In this document: piece after piece, positions 26,806 through 35,504 of the stretch
Layout: every line of letters begins with the position of its first letter
Position numbering within the stretch: the stretch's first letter is position 1
NCBI GenBank assembly: GCA_902825945.1
Contig: CADECY010000041.1
Coordinates: forward strand, 1 to 63,063
Origin: an uncultured Acidobacteriota bacterium
Lineage (GTDB): Bacteria > Acidobacteriota > Terriglobia > Bryobacterales > Bryobacteraceae
Length of the DNA stretch: 63,063 nucleotides
Direction: 5' to 3'
Made by a program: the position numbers and the translations under genes
Notes under the pieces: generated by a model
What the model saw: the letters and a program-made list of their open reading frames with translations, nothing else
The model's database searches: none
What the model was told of the DNA's origin: nothing

Positions 26806-28181
26806 TGGCGGAGGTCGATCCTCGATACGTCGAAGACGCATCGGGATACCGCGGGCACGCTGATCGCGTGTTTGTGCCCGCCTCGGCCGAAGAGGCCGCG
26901 GAGATCGTTCGCGGCGCGGTTCAGGATCGCACGCCGGTTACGGTGGCGGGCGCGGGCACCGGTGTGACCGGTGGACGGGTCGCCCATGGCGGCATCGTGA
27001 TCTCGATGGAGAAGTTTCGCCGCATGGACATCCGCGTGGGCGAGGCCACCGCCGGCGCGGCGATCGTCTTGAAGGATCTCCAGGCGGCCGCCGCGAAATC
27101 CGGCCAGTTGTACGGGCCCGATCCGACCGAGTGGACCGCCTCCGTTGGCGGCACGATCGCGACCAACGCCAGTGGCTCGCGCAGCTTTCGTTATGGCGCG
27201 ACACGCGCCGCCGTGCTGGCTCTCGAAGTAGTGATGATGGATGGCTCGGTGAGGCGGTTTCGCCGCGGCGATCCCGTCGATTTCGATGTGCCCGCGATCC
27301 CGCTGCCGGCGACTACGAAGAACACCGCCGGGTATCCACTCGAGCCGGGCATGGATTGGGTGGATCTGTTCATCGGCGCGGAGGGCACGCTCGGCATCGT
27401 GACGGAAACGGAGTTGCGCTTGCTGCCGTCGCCGGCGGATCTGTTCACCGGCCTCGTCTTCTTTCCCGATGATACGGCGGCGATCGCCGCTGTCGATGAA
27501 TGGCGGCCGGCCTTCGGACTGCGAATGCTCGAGTACTTCGACTCGAACTCGCTCGCGCTGCTGCGCTCTCGCATCCCCGAGATTCCGGGCGCGGCCCGCG
27601 CGGCGATCCTGTTCGAACGCGAGATCGAACGAGCACAAGACCTGGAGGCGGAAGAGTGGCTCGACCGCCTCTCGAAAGCTCGCGCCCTCGGCGATGATTC
27701 CTGGTTCGCATTATCGGATGCCGATCGCGAGCGCTTCCGCCGCTTCCGCCACACTCTGCCCGAGATGGTGAACGAGACTGTTCGCCGCAACGGCTTCACC
27801 AAGCTCGGGTCGGACTACGCGGTTCCCGTCTCGCGGAATCTCGAGATGCTCGAATGCTATCGCACGGTGCTCGATCGCGAGTTCCCCGGACAGTACGTCA
27901 TCTTCGGCCATATCGGCGATGCGCATGTCCATGCGAACATCCTGCCAGCAACGCAAGCACAGTTCGATCGTGGGATGGATGTGATGGCGGAACTGGCGCG
28001 GAAGGCGGTCGGCCTCGGCGGCACGGTCAGCGCGGAGCATGGACTCGGAAAGAAGAAGCGTCACCTGCTGCCGCTTCAGTACTCGCCGGAATCGATCGAG
28101 GCGATGAAGGCGGTGAAGCGCCGTCTCGATCCGCTCTGGCTCCTCGGGCGCGGAACGCTGTTCAGCTACGGCGGCTCATGA
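26805..28181 (+). CDS. FAD-linked oxidase (GlcD / D-lactate dehydrogenase type)
   Basis: A 458-residue flavoprotein of the VAO/PCMH family. The FAD-binding part carries VTVAGAGTGVTGGRVAHGG (46-64), DPTEWTASVGGTIATNASGS (about 106-125) and DLFIGAEGTLGIVTETEL (187-204). The C-terminal FAD-oxidase domain has KLGSDYAVPVSRN, YVIFGHIGDAHVHANILP with the metal-binding histidines, and GGTVSAEHGLGKKKRHLL with Glu-His. These features fit oxidation of a 2-hydroxyacid such as glycolate or D-lactate, but the substrate cannot be fixed. It starts at ATG 26805 inside the rnj stop (TGATG), so it is cotranslated with RNase J, an unexpected partner. Its last 20 bp overlap the opposite permease gene. Confidence 0.88.
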   Translation: MAEVDPRYVEDASGYRGHADRVFVPASAEEAAEIVRGAVQDRTPVTVAGAGTGVTGGRVAHGGIVISMEKFRRMDIRVGEATAGAAIVLKDLQAAAAKSGQLYGPDPTEWTASVGGTIATNASGSRSFRYGATRAAVLALEVVMMDGSVRRFRRGDPVDFDVPAIPLPATTKNTAGYPLEPGMDWVDLFIGAEGTLGIVTETELRLLPSPADLFTGLVFFPDDTAAIAAVDEWRPAFGLRMLEYFDSNSLALLRSRIPEIPGAARAAILFEREIERAQDLEAEEWLDRLSKARALGDDSWFALSDADRERFRRFRHTLPEMVNETVRRNGFTKLGSDYAVPVSRNLEMLECYRTVLDREFPGQYVIFGHIGDAHVHANILPATQAQFDRGMDVMAELARKAVGLGGTVSAEHGLGKKKRHLLPLQYSPESIEAMKAVKRRLDPLWLLGRGTLFSYGGS

Positions 28182-29571
28182 GCGCGTAGACGGGCACTCC
28201 CAGCAGCACGATCACGAGTCCGGGCCATGTGGTCGCGGGGCGATAGACGAAGAGGCAGACGAGGATCGTCGCCGCGCCGGCGATGTAGAAGGCGGGCAGC
28301 ACCGGATATCCCCAGGCTCGATACGGCCTCGCTGCATCGGGTTCGCGCAGGCGCAGCCGGAAAACAGCGGCGATCGCCATGATGTAGAAGATCAGCGCCG
28401 CGGAGATCACATAGTCGAGCAGGTTGCTGTAGAGGTTGCCGTACGATCCATCGGCGTTGACCGTGCGAGGCAGTACCAGCAGGGCCGACCACGCGCCTTG
28501 GATCCACAGCGACCATTCGGGCACGCGAGCTTCATTCAACTGTGCTGCGCGCGCGAAGAATAGCTTATCGAGCGCCATCGCGAAGTAGACACGAGGCCCC
28601 GCGAGCACCAGCGCGTTGACGCACCCGAAGGTCGAGACCATGATCGCCACCGCCATGAGCGGCGCGCCCCATTGCGGCGAGATAGAGCGGAGTACCGCCG
28701 TGGCGACCCGATCCGAGGGCGCGTTCTGAATCTGATCGAGCGGAAGCACACTCAGGTAGGCAAGGTTCGCAAGCAGGTAGAGCCCGATCACGAGCGAAGT
28801 TCCGAGCGCGAGCGAAAGCGGCAGATTGCGCTGCGGATCCTTCACTTCGCCAGCCGTGAAGGTGATGTTGTGCCACGAGTCGGCGGAGAAGAGCGAGCCC
28901 ACTTGCGCGACGCACATCGCCACGAGCAGGTCGAACCAGCTCAGCTTCGCCGGCCAGGCAGTGTCGAAGTTCATGCGGATCGCTTCGTTCGTGCTGCCGA
29001 AGAGCAGCCCCACGGCGATCAGCGCGATGAGGCTGCCGATCTTCGCTGTCGTGAAAACGTTCTGCACGATCTTGCCGTAGCGAACTCCGCGGCTGTTGGT
29101 CCAGGAGAGCACCGCGATCACCGCGATCGCGACCACCTGCGCGGTGGAGAGCGAGATCGCGTATCCGGACGAAAGATGAATCGGCGCGATGATGTAGTTG
29201 CTTTCCGAGATCGAAGGGAGCAGCACGCCGGTGAACCGCGCGAAAGCAACCGCGACGGCGGCGACCGTTCCTGTCTGAATGACGGTGAACAACGTCCATC
29301 CATAGAGGAAGCCCCAGAGCGGAGAGAAAGCACGGCGCATGTAGACATACATGCCACCCGCCTCGGGCATCATCGCCGCCAGTTCTCCATACGAGAGTGC
29401 CGCGGACACCGTCAGGATTCCGGTCAAGACCCACGCGGCGAGCAGCCATCCCGCGCTACCGAGCAGCCGCGACATGTCGGCCGAGACGATGAAGATCCCC
29501 GAGCCGATCATCGCTCCGGCCACCACCATTACCGAATCGTAGAGTCCAAGTTCCCGGCGAAATTCGCTCAT
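28162..29571 (-). CDS. APC family amino acid permease
   Basis: A 469-residue integral membrane protein with about 12 hydrophobic segments. The first helix has VMVVAGAMIGSGIFIVSADM, the GS/GIF motif of amino acid-polyamine-organocation transporters, followed by YGELAAMMPEAGGMYVYMRRAF. Composition and length resemble the LAT-type branch. It is the last gene of the hydroxyproline operon, overlapping the preceding flavoprotein gene by 4 bp (ATGA). That position suggests import of hydroxyproline or another imino acid, or of a peptide-derived amino acid. This is inference from the operon; the sequence alone gives only the APC class. Confidence 0.9.
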   Translation of the reverse strand: MSEFRRELGLYDSVMVVAGAMIGSGIFIVSADMSRLLGSAGWLLAAWVLTGILTVSAALSYGELAAMMPEAGGMYVYMRRAFSPLWGFLYGWTLFTVIQTGTVAAVAVAFARFTGVLLPSISESNYIIAPIHLSSGYAISLSTAQVVAIAVIAVLSWTNSRGVRYGKIVQNVFTTAKIGSLIALIAVGLLFGSTNEAIRMNFDTAWPAKLSWFDLLVAMCVAQVGSLFSADSWHNITFTAGEVKDPQRNLPLSLALGTSLVIGLYLLANLAYLSVLPLDQIQNAPSDRVATAVLRSISPQWGAPLMAVAIMVSTFGCVNALVLAGPRVYFAMALDKLFFARAAQLNEARVPEWSLWIQGAWSALLVLPRTVNADGSYGNLYSNLLDYVISAALIFYIMAIAAVFRLRLREPDAARPYRAWGYPVLPAFYIAGAATILVCLFVYRPATTWPGLVIVLLGVPVYALMSRRS

Positions 29572-30713
29572 TCACGCCCTCCAATCATTGATTCGACTCT
29601 CGCGGGCAGCAGGGGCGGCCGCACGGAGTCCGGTTTCCATCCGCGCAGAAACTCGACCGCCGGACCGCACACGCGGCCCTGGCACGGGCCCATTCCGCAG
29701 CGCGTGTATAGCTTGGCTTCGCGCCAGGATCGCATGCCCTCGAGCGCTCCGGCCGCGACGTTCTCACAGCGGCACACGATCGTCTCGGGCGTTGCGAGCG
29801 AATTCAGTTCCGGCCTGAGGGCGAAGGACTTCTCGAGACGCGCCGCGAATGCGCGCGCCGCTTCGATCTTCGGTTGCAGGGCCGCAGCCCCTTCCTGATT
29901 GCCCGCGGCAAGGTGCCCGGCCTGAGCACCTTCGAGCAGCGACTTCTCGACGCCACCGATCCCCGTGCATTCGCCTGCTTGCCACACGTTGTTGTGCGGT
30001 CCGATCAGTTCCACGAATTCGGCGTTCGGCACGAGTCCATAGCCAACGGCTGCGTAGTCGCAGTCGATGGTCCGGCCATCGTCAAGCCGCACGCTCGACC
30101 CGGTGAACTCGCTGATCCAGCGATCGTGAAGGTGTGGAACTCCCAGCAGCGAGGCCTTCAACGAGATCGCCTGCGCGAGCTTCGACGCGGGCAGTGCCAG
30201 CACGAATCCAGTCACGCGAACGAGCGGAGCTTGTTCGATGATCGCCTCGACCTTGGCACCACGCTTCCGCAGCAATGCCGCAACCGCCAGCAGCAGCGGG
30301 CCTGTTCCACCCACGACAACGCGAGCACCCCGGACATCGAGGCCCGACTTCACGAATGCCTGCATCCCGCCCGCCCCGAAGGCACGCGGCAATGTCCAGC
30401 CAGGGTAAGGCAGGAATCGCTCGCGCGCGCCCGTGGCGAGAATCAGCTTGTCGTAGCGCAGTGTCAGCGCGCGGTCCGGCAGTTCGACTCGCAGTGCGTC
30501 ATCGCGGGCCGAGATGACTCTCGCCCGCTGGAGCCGTGCGACGCGAACACCCCTCAGCCGGTCGAACCATTCGCCGGCCGTCTCGCCGCGCCAGATTTGG
30601 CCGCCCTCGTTCTGGTTGTCATCGATGAGCGAGACCTGCTGTCCGCCTTCCGCCGCGCACACCGCTGCGGCGATGCCAGCGGGTCCGGCGCCCACGACTG
30701 CGACCCGGCTCAT
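29568..30713 (-). CDS. FAD/NAD(P)-binding subunit of D-hydroxyproline-type dehydrogenase
   Basis: A 381-residue flavoprotein from ATG 30713. VAVVGAGPAGIAAAVCAAEGG is the FAD Rossmann motif, LILATGARERFLPYPGW the ATG motif, and VVVGGTGPLLLAVAALLRKRG the second dinucleotide site. The C-terminal about 60 residues hold a BFD-like [2Fe-2S] domain with CRCENV and RCGMGPCQGRVCG. This is the architecture of the HcnB/opine-oxidase A/D-hydroxyproline dehydrogenase alpha-type subunit. It should pass electrons between the amine-oxidising DAO subunit, the small ferredoxin and the respiratory chain. It overlaps the ferredoxin gene by 4 bp and the permease by 4 bp. Confidence 0.87.
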   Translation of the reverse strand: MSRVAVVGAGPAGIAAAVCAAEGGQQVSLIDDNQNEGGQIWRGETAGEWFDRLRGVRVARLQRARVISARDDALRVELPDRALTLRYDKLILATGARERFLPYPGWTLPRAFGAGGMQAFVKSGLDVRGARVVVGGTGPLLLAVAALLRKRGAKVEAIIEQAPLVRVTGFVLALPASKLAQAISLKASLLGVPHLHDRWISEFTGSSVRLDDGRTIDCDYAAVGYGLVPNAEFVELIGPHNNVWQAGECTGIGGVEKSLLEGAQAGHLAAGNQEGAAALQPKIEAARAFAARLEKSFALRPELNSLATPETIVCRCENVAAGALEGMRSWREAKLYTRCGMGPCQGRVCGPAVEFLRGWKPDSVRPPLLPARVESMIGGRE

Positions 30714-30916
30714 CGCGTGCGGACCTCCATCTCTTCGCGGCACTCGATCTGGCAACTAGCCGCGTGGGCGACGCCGTCAACCGTCACCCGGCATTGCTGG
30801 CAGACTCCCATTCCGCAGAGCGGCGCGAAGCCATCGGTTCGAGATGCGATGAGCGCGGCGGCAAGGGACATGCCCTCGGCCACTTCGATCGCGCGGCCAT
30901 CGACACTAATGCGCAT
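30710..30916 (-). CDS. small [2Fe-2S] ferredoxin subunit of D-hydroxyproline-type dehydrogenase
   Basis: Only 68 residues. Four cysteines of a plant-type [2Fe-2S] cluster are visible: Cys34, Cys39 and Cys42 in LCGMGVCQQC, and Cys55 in HAASC. The N-terminal MRISVDGRAIEVAEGMSLAAAL is the usual beta-grasp start. Such HcnA-like proteins are the small subunit of heterotrimeric hydrogen cyanide synthase, opine oxidase and D-hydroxyproline dehydrogenase. Sandwiched between the DAO subunit (11-bp overlap) and the FAD/NAD subunit (4-bp overlap), it belongs to the same complex. Confidence 0.88.
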   Translation of the reverse strand: MRISVDGRAIEVAEGMSLAAALIASRTDGFAPLCGMGVCQQCRVTVDGVAHAASCQIECREEMEVRTR

Positions 30917-32000
30917 GACTGACCTCGCGCGCCGGCGAGTAGGGCGCGCATGGAATCGCGGCGGGTTTTCCGAGGATCATGTGAGCGATCAGTTGTCCGG
31001 TGCCGAGCGCGGTGGTGTTGCCGAGTCCCTCGTGCCCCGCGGCGATCCACGTACGGCGCATGCCGGGCGCGAGTCCGATGTAGGGGAGGTTGTCGGGAGT
31101 ACACGGGCGGAATCCGGTCCAAGCCCGGATGCTCGCGAGCTTCGCGAGATCGGGCATGTACTCGATCGCGCGGCGCAACATGCGGCCGAGCATGTCGCGA
31201 TTCACTTCGCGATCTGTGCGGCCAATCTGTCGCGACGATCCGATGAGGACTTGGCCCGTGACTCGCGGCTGAACATTGAAGGCAACCGAGTCTTCGCGCG
31301 AGCCATGCGCGCTCTTCAGATATCCGAGTTCGACGAGTTGATGATGGATGAATCCGGAATAGCGATCCGTGATCAGCAGGTGCCCCTTGCGCGGATGAAT
31401 GTCGAGGCCCGGTGAAAGCTCAGACGCCGCGATCCCCATGGCGTTGATGACGTGATCGGCTTCGAGCGAGGTCCGGTCATCGAGGCGGACGCCGCCATCG
31501 TAAAGAGCCGCGACTCGCTTCCTAATGATGGTCGCTCCACGTAGCAGCCAGCGTGCCGCGCACGGCGGATAGATCACGGAATCACTTGGCACGAGCAGTG
31601 CGCCCGCCATTCCCTTACGCAGATGCGGCTCGGCGGATTCGAGTGAGCGCGCGTCGAGGATTTCCGTGCGAAGTCCGCGTGCGGCAAACCAAGCGTGTTT
31701 ACGCCGCACTTCTGCCATCTCCTCCTCGTCGGCCGCGACCCAAAGCGTTCCGCAAGGCGAGTATTCGATGTCGCGCGGGAACTCGCTGGCCCGCGAGTTC
31801 CAGAGGTCAACCGAATAGCGGGTGAGCGCGAACTGCGCTTCCGAATCATCCATCACGGTGAGATGTCCCATACCGGCGGCCGTGGTTCCGCCGCCGGGAA
31901 CACCCGGGTCGCAGACCGTCACACTGAGCCCCGCGCGGACGCAGGCATCAGCGCACGCGGCGCCTACGATGCCCGCTCCCGCGATCAGGACATCGGTCAT
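30906..32000 (-). CDS. DAO-family FAD oxidoreductase, catalytic subunit of probable D-hydroxyproline dehydrogenase
   Basis: A 364-residue D-amino-acid-oxidase-family protein. The start at 32000 (MTDVLIAGAGIVGAACADAC) carries the FAD GxGxxG motif. The C-terminal motifs IRAWTGFRPCTPDNLPYIG and WIAAGHEGLGNTTALGTG are the family's flavin-binding end, and DHVINAMGIAASEL lies in the middle. It is expected to oxidise cis-4-hydroxy-D-proline to 1-pyrroline-4-hydroxy-2-carboxylate, because it lies between the epimerase that makes the substrate and two electron-carrier subunits. It overlaps the epimerase gene by 4 bp. Glycine/sarcosine-type oxidase activity is an alternative if the context were different. 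Confidence 0.88.
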   Translation of the reverse strand: MTDVLIAGAGIVGAACADACVRAGLSVTVCDPGVPGGGTTAAGMGHLTVMDDSEAQFALTRYSVDLWNSRASEFPRDIEYSPCGTLWVAADEEEMAEVRRKHAWFAARGLRTEILDARSLESAEPHLRKGMAGALLVPSDSVIYPPCAARWLLRGATIIRKRVAALYDGGVRLDDRTSLEADHVINAMGIAASELSPGLDIHPRKGHLLITDRYSGFIHHQLVELGYLKSAHGSREDSVAFNVQPRVTGQVLIGSSRQIGRTDREVNRDMLGRMLRRAIEYMPDLAKLASIRAWTGFRPCTPDNLPYIGLAPGMRRTWIAAGHEGLGNTTALGTGQLIAHMILGKPAAIPCAPYSPAREVSHAH

Positions 32001-32899
32001 CTTCGAATGCCCCAACAGAATGGGTCGTTCGGGTCAAGCAGCAGTTGCGCGTCGGCGTTCACGAATGCAGTGCCCGTGATGCTCGGGACGATCTCGCCAT
32101 TGATGATCGAGACGCGTCCTTCAAACACGCTCCCGGTGATGCTCTCCTGCAGCCACGTCTCGCCCTCGCGCAGTTTACCGTCTGCGTAGAGACAAGCGAG
32201 CTTGGCGCTCGTCCCGGTGCCACAGGGCGAACGGTCGTAGGCTTTGCCCGGGCATAACACGAAGTTCCGCGGGTCCGAGAAGAGCTCGACGTGATCGACT
32301 TCTGGAAAGCCCGAAGCGTTGATCGACCGGCGAACGGCCCATGCAAAACCGCCAAGCGCATCGAGGTTCGCCGGTTCGACCCGGACCGGCGAGTCTTCCA
32401 CGAGGAAGAACCAGTTGCCGCCCCAAGCGACATCTCCGGTCACCAGGCCATAGCCTGGCACATCGATCACCACAGCTTTCGCCTTGCGATAGCTCGGAAC
32501 GTTGGTGATCGATACAGTGTTGCCGTCGAGCAGCGTAGCCGTCACGACACCTACGGGCGTTTCGATGCGATGACTGCCCGGGTTCAACCGGCCGAGGTAT
32601 CCGAGCGTGACCATGAGCCCGATCGTGCCATGGCCGCACATGTTCAAGTAGCCCACGTTATTGAAGAAGACCACGCCCGCCGTGCAGGAGGGATCGGAGG
32701 GTTCGCACAGCAGCGCTCCGACGATCGCGTCGTTCCCGCGAGGCTCATTGACGACCGCTGAGCGGAAGGCATCGAAGTCGCGCCGGAAAACCAAGAGCTT
32801 TTCGGCGACCGTGCCCGATCCGAGATCGGGGCCGCCCGCGATGACTACACGCGTCGGCTCGCCACCGGTGTGCGAGTCGATCACATGAACCCGTTTCAT
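31997..32899 (-). CDS. 4-hydroxyproline 2-epimerase (proline racemase family)
   Basis: A 300-residue proline-racemase-fold enzyme with both catalytic cysteines: Cys88 in NMCGHGTIG and Cys226 in DRSPCGTGTSA. MKRVHVIDSHTGGEPTRVV is the typical N-terminus and SITGSVFEGRV the typical C-terminal block. The two-cysteine form is an epimerase rather than a trans-3-hydroxyproline dehydratase, in which one Cys is replaced. It inverts trans-4-hydroxy-L-proline to cis-4-hydroxy-D-proline in the cytoplasm. It overlaps both neighbours by 4 bp, next to the deaminase and dehydrogenase of the same pathway, which strongly supports the call over plain proline racemase. Confidence 0.92.
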   Translation of the reverse strand: MKRVHVIDSHTGGEPTRVVIAGGPDLGSGTVAEKLLVFRRDFDAFRSAVVNEPRGNDAIVGALLCEPSDPSCTAGVVFFNNVGYLNMCGHGTIGLMVTLGYLGRLNPGSHRIETPVGVVTATLLDGNTVSITNVPSYRKAKAVVIDVPGYGLVTGDVAWGGNWFFLVEDSPVRVEPANLDALGGFAWAVRRSINASGFPEVDHVELFSDPRNFVLCPGKAYDRSPCGTGTSAKLACLYADGKLREGETWLQESITGSVFEGRVSIINGEIVPSITGTAFVNADAQLLLDPNDPFCWGIRR

Positions 32900-33792
32900 A
32901 GAGCGGGCCGAGTGGCGATCGCCTTGCGAATGACCGATAGCACCGCATCGCGCTCAGCGCCCACAAGAGGCAATCGTGGAGAGCGCGTGATCTCGGATCC
33001 GAGTCCCGTCTCGGCCATCGCGAGCTTGATGTACTGGACGAGTTTCGTGTGGACATCGAGATGCAACAACGGCGTGTACCAGCGGTAGACTTCACGCGCG
33101 CGATCCCAATTCCCTGCCAGCATGAGATCCCACAGCAGGCGGTTCTCGCGGGGGAAGGCGTTGACCAGTCCGGAGACCCAGCCCACCGCGCCGAGGATCA
33201 CGCCTTCCATCACCAGGTCATCGACGCCGCAGAACAGGATATAGCGATCGCCGCACGCATTGATGATGTCAGTGATGCGGCGCGGATTCTCGGAAGACTC
33301 CTTGATCGCGACGAGCGTGGGCTGATCGGCCAGTTCCGCGAACATTGGCGGCGTGATGTCGACGCTGTATGCGGGCGGATTGTTGTAGACCATGATCGGC
33401 AACGGAGTCGACTTAGCCACCGCCCGAAAGTGTTCCATCGTCTCACGCGGATCGGCCTTGTAGACCATCGCGGGCAGCACCATCAGGCCATCGACTCCGG
33501 CGCGTTCCGCCGCTTGCGCGAAACGGCAGGCTTCGCGCGTGGTGGTCTCGGCGATGCCCGTAAGTACCGGGATCCTCCCCCGTACATGCTGGACCGCGGC
33601 TTCGAGCACCTGCGTCTTCTCCTCAATCGACTGCGACATGTTCTCACCGACGGTGCCGAGCATGATCACACCGTGGATACCGCTTTCGATCATGATGTCG
33701 AGATGGCGCAACGTCGCTTCGATGTCGATCGACTCGTCGGCGCGAAACTGCGTGGTGGCGGCGGGATAGACGCCGTGCCAGTGGACGCTCAT
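32896..33792 (-). CDS. DHDPS-family enzyme, probable 1-pyrroline-4-hydroxy-2-carboxylate deaminase
   Basis: A 298-residue (beta/alpha)8 lyase starting at ATG 33792 (MSVHWHGVYPAATTQF). The Schiff-base Lys164 is in TLVAIKESSENP and the catalytic Tyr136 in PIMVYNNPPAY; MLGTVGENMSQ replaces the usual GTTGE loop. The dihydrodipicolinate synthase superfamily includes the hydroxyproline-pathway deaminase, which turns 1-pyrroline-4-hydroxy-2-carboxylate into 2-oxoglutarate semialdehyde and ammonia. The choice of that member is based on position: it overlaps the hydroxyproline 2-epimerase gene by 4 bp. A dehydrogenase for the semialdehyde is not in this window. Confidence 0.88.
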   Translation of the reverse strand: MSVHWHGVYPAATTQFRADESIDIEATLRHLDIMIESGIHGVIMLGTVGENMSQSIEEKTQVLEAAVQHVRGRIPVLTGIAETTTREACRFAQAAERAGVDGLMVLPAMVYKADPRETMEHFRAVAKSTPLPIMVYNNPPAYSVDITPPMFAELADQPTLVAIKESSENPRRITDIINACGDRYILFCGVDDLVMEGVILGAVGWVSGLVNAFPRENRLLWDLMLAGNWDRAREVYRWYTPLLHLDVHTKLVQYIKLAMAETGLGSEITRSPRLPLVGAERDAVLSVIRKAIATRPAL

Positions 33793-35504
33793 TCGTGGAA
33801 TCTCCAGTTCGTTTTGAAGTCGCGAGCGGGCGGACGGTTGGTCAACGTCGCGCGGACCATCTCTACCGGCAGGTATCCCTCGCGCAAGATCGTATCGTGG
33901 AACTGCTTGGCTGTCATCTTGCCAGCGGTCACCAGTTCCCCGTGCAGCGCACGGAACTGCAACGCCCCGAGCATGTACGCCGCTTGGTAGAGCGCGCTGT
34001 AGCCGCTGTCTTCGACGCTTCGGCGGACCTCGCCCGCGGCGTTCTCGCGTTCGTGTCCCACCCGATCGGCCAGGTAGCCCACCGCCTGTTGCGCGGTCAT
34101 CTTCTCGAGGTGGAAGCTCAACGAGAAGACGATGCGCGCACAGCGATGCATGCGCCAGAAGAGCGCGCCCACACGATCGGCAGGCGACTGTTGGAATCGC
34201 ATGTCCCACAGGAGCATCTCCCAATAGAGCGCCCAGCCCTCGATCCAGAAGGGAGTGAAGAAGGCCTCGCGATAGCGGCGGTAGCGCGCCGTCATGAACA
34301 TCTGCAGGTGATGTCCGGGGATCGCCTCGTGGAAGACGGTGGCACGGGAGAAGTGGATATTGTTTCCGCGCATGCTCGTCATCTTCTGCTCATGCGTCAT
34401 CGAATCCGTTGGATAGGAGACCGTGATCTGCTCGCCGCCAGTGAAGAATGGATTGATCCGTTGCCGCTCGGGCGACATCATCTCCATGCGCCACGTTTCA
34501 CGCGCGAGCGGCGGAATGGTGATGAGATCGTGTTTCTTCAGGAACGCGACCGCTTCGGCTTCGAGCGACCGGATTAGTTCCGGTTGCTTGCCAGGCGCGA
34601 CGTTCAAGGTCTTCACGTGTTCGAGCGCCTTCTTCCAGTCATCGCCGAAGCCCAGTTCGCGCGACGCCTTCAGCATCTCTGTATCGCACCAGGCGAACTC
34701 GCGTTGCGCGAGATCGATCAACTCCTCGGGCGTGTAGGGAATCATCTCCGCTTCGAGGCCCCGCATGAGAACGTCCCGGCCCACCGGATCGCCGATGATC
34801 GTGTCGCGATCGTCCGGCTTGACTCCCACGATCGTCTCGCGGAGGAATGCCGCGTGGGCCCCGAGGCCCTGGTCGAGGCGCGCATACGGCTCCTTCATCC
34901 ACCACGCGAAGAGCGGATCATAGCCTTCGTGGAACCGGTACCAGCGCTTCAGCGAGTCTCGCAGCGGCGCAAGGTAGCGGACCGCGCGATTGGCTTCGAT
35001 CTTCTCCGCCCTCGGTGGCGACTTCCGAAAGGCGGTGAGCTCCTTATCGGCTCGATCGAGGAGCGCCGCCGCCTGTTGCGGCTCGGCCCACTCTAGATTC
35101 TTGAGCGCTTCTTCGAGGCGGCTCAATTCGTCGAGATGAGGAATAAGTTCCCGTGCCGCCTCGAGCTTTCGCTCTTCGGTGACGGAGAGATGGATCTCGA
35201 AGTCAAGCAGCGTTCGGAACGTGACCCAATCCACTTTGGCCGCGAGCGGCAGGCCATCGAAGGGGATCCGATCGATCGCCGCGCGCCATCCGCGATGATA
35301 GTTGCGCAGGCGCTGCAGGCGGCGCACCGAAGTCCTGACCGGATAGCGGCGGCGCAACGCGTCGCGATTGGTCCCCCAGAACTCGATGGCCGGACCGAGG
35401 TCGCGAGGGCTCGATCCCAATAGTTCGTTCAGATCAGGCGTGTCTCCCACTGTCGCCACGAGCGGACTCGCCGCGGCCAATTGGAGCCAGTGCCTGCGGG
35501 TCAC
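33789..35504 (-). CDS. DUF885 protein, putative exported metallopeptidase
   Basis: The GTG at 35504 overlaps the preceding stop by 4 bp (GTGA) and gives 571 residues with a twin-arginine-like leader, VTRRHWLQLAAASPLVATVG. The frame continues upstream inside the PQQ gene and was rejected as start. The conserved DUF885 core HEAIPGHHLQ begins at His392, with Glu393 and His398-His399. FWIEGWALYWEMLLWDMRF follows about 30 residues later, and GYSALYQAAYMLGALQF lies near the end. HE..xGHH plus a downstream Glu resembles gluzincin metallopeptidases; DUF885 has no firmly established activity. Its place inside the hydroxyproline operon (4-bp overlaps on both sides) suggests it cuts hydroxyproline-containing peptides in the periplasm. 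That is inference. Confidence 0.85.
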   Translation of the reverse strand: MTRRHWLQLAAASPLVATVGDTPDLNELLGSSPRDLGPAIEFWGTNRDALRRRYPVRTSVRRLQRLRNYHRGWRAAIDRIPFDGLPLAAKVDWVTFRTLLDFEIHLSVTEERKLEAARELIPHLDELSRLEEALKNLEWAEPQQAAALLDRADKELTAFRKSPPRAEKIEANRAVRYLAPLRDSLKRWYRFHEGYDPLFAWWMKEPYARLDQGLGAHAAFLRETIVGVKPDDRDTIIGDPVGRDVLMRGLEAEMIPYTPEELIDLAQREFAWCDTEMLKASRELGFGDDWKKALEHVKTLNVAPGKQPELIRSLEAEAVAFLKKHDLITIPPLARETWRMEMMSPERQRINPFFTGGEQITVSYPTDSMTHEQKMTSMRGNNIHFSRATVFHEAIPGHHLQMFMTARYRRYREAFFTPFWIEGWALYWEMLLWDMRFQQSPADRVGALFWRMHRCARIVFSLSFHLEKMTAQQAVGYLADRVGHERENAAGEVRRSVEDSGYSALYQAAYMLGALQFRALHGELVTAGKMTAKQFHDTILREGYLPVEMVRATLTNRPPARDFKTNWRFHE

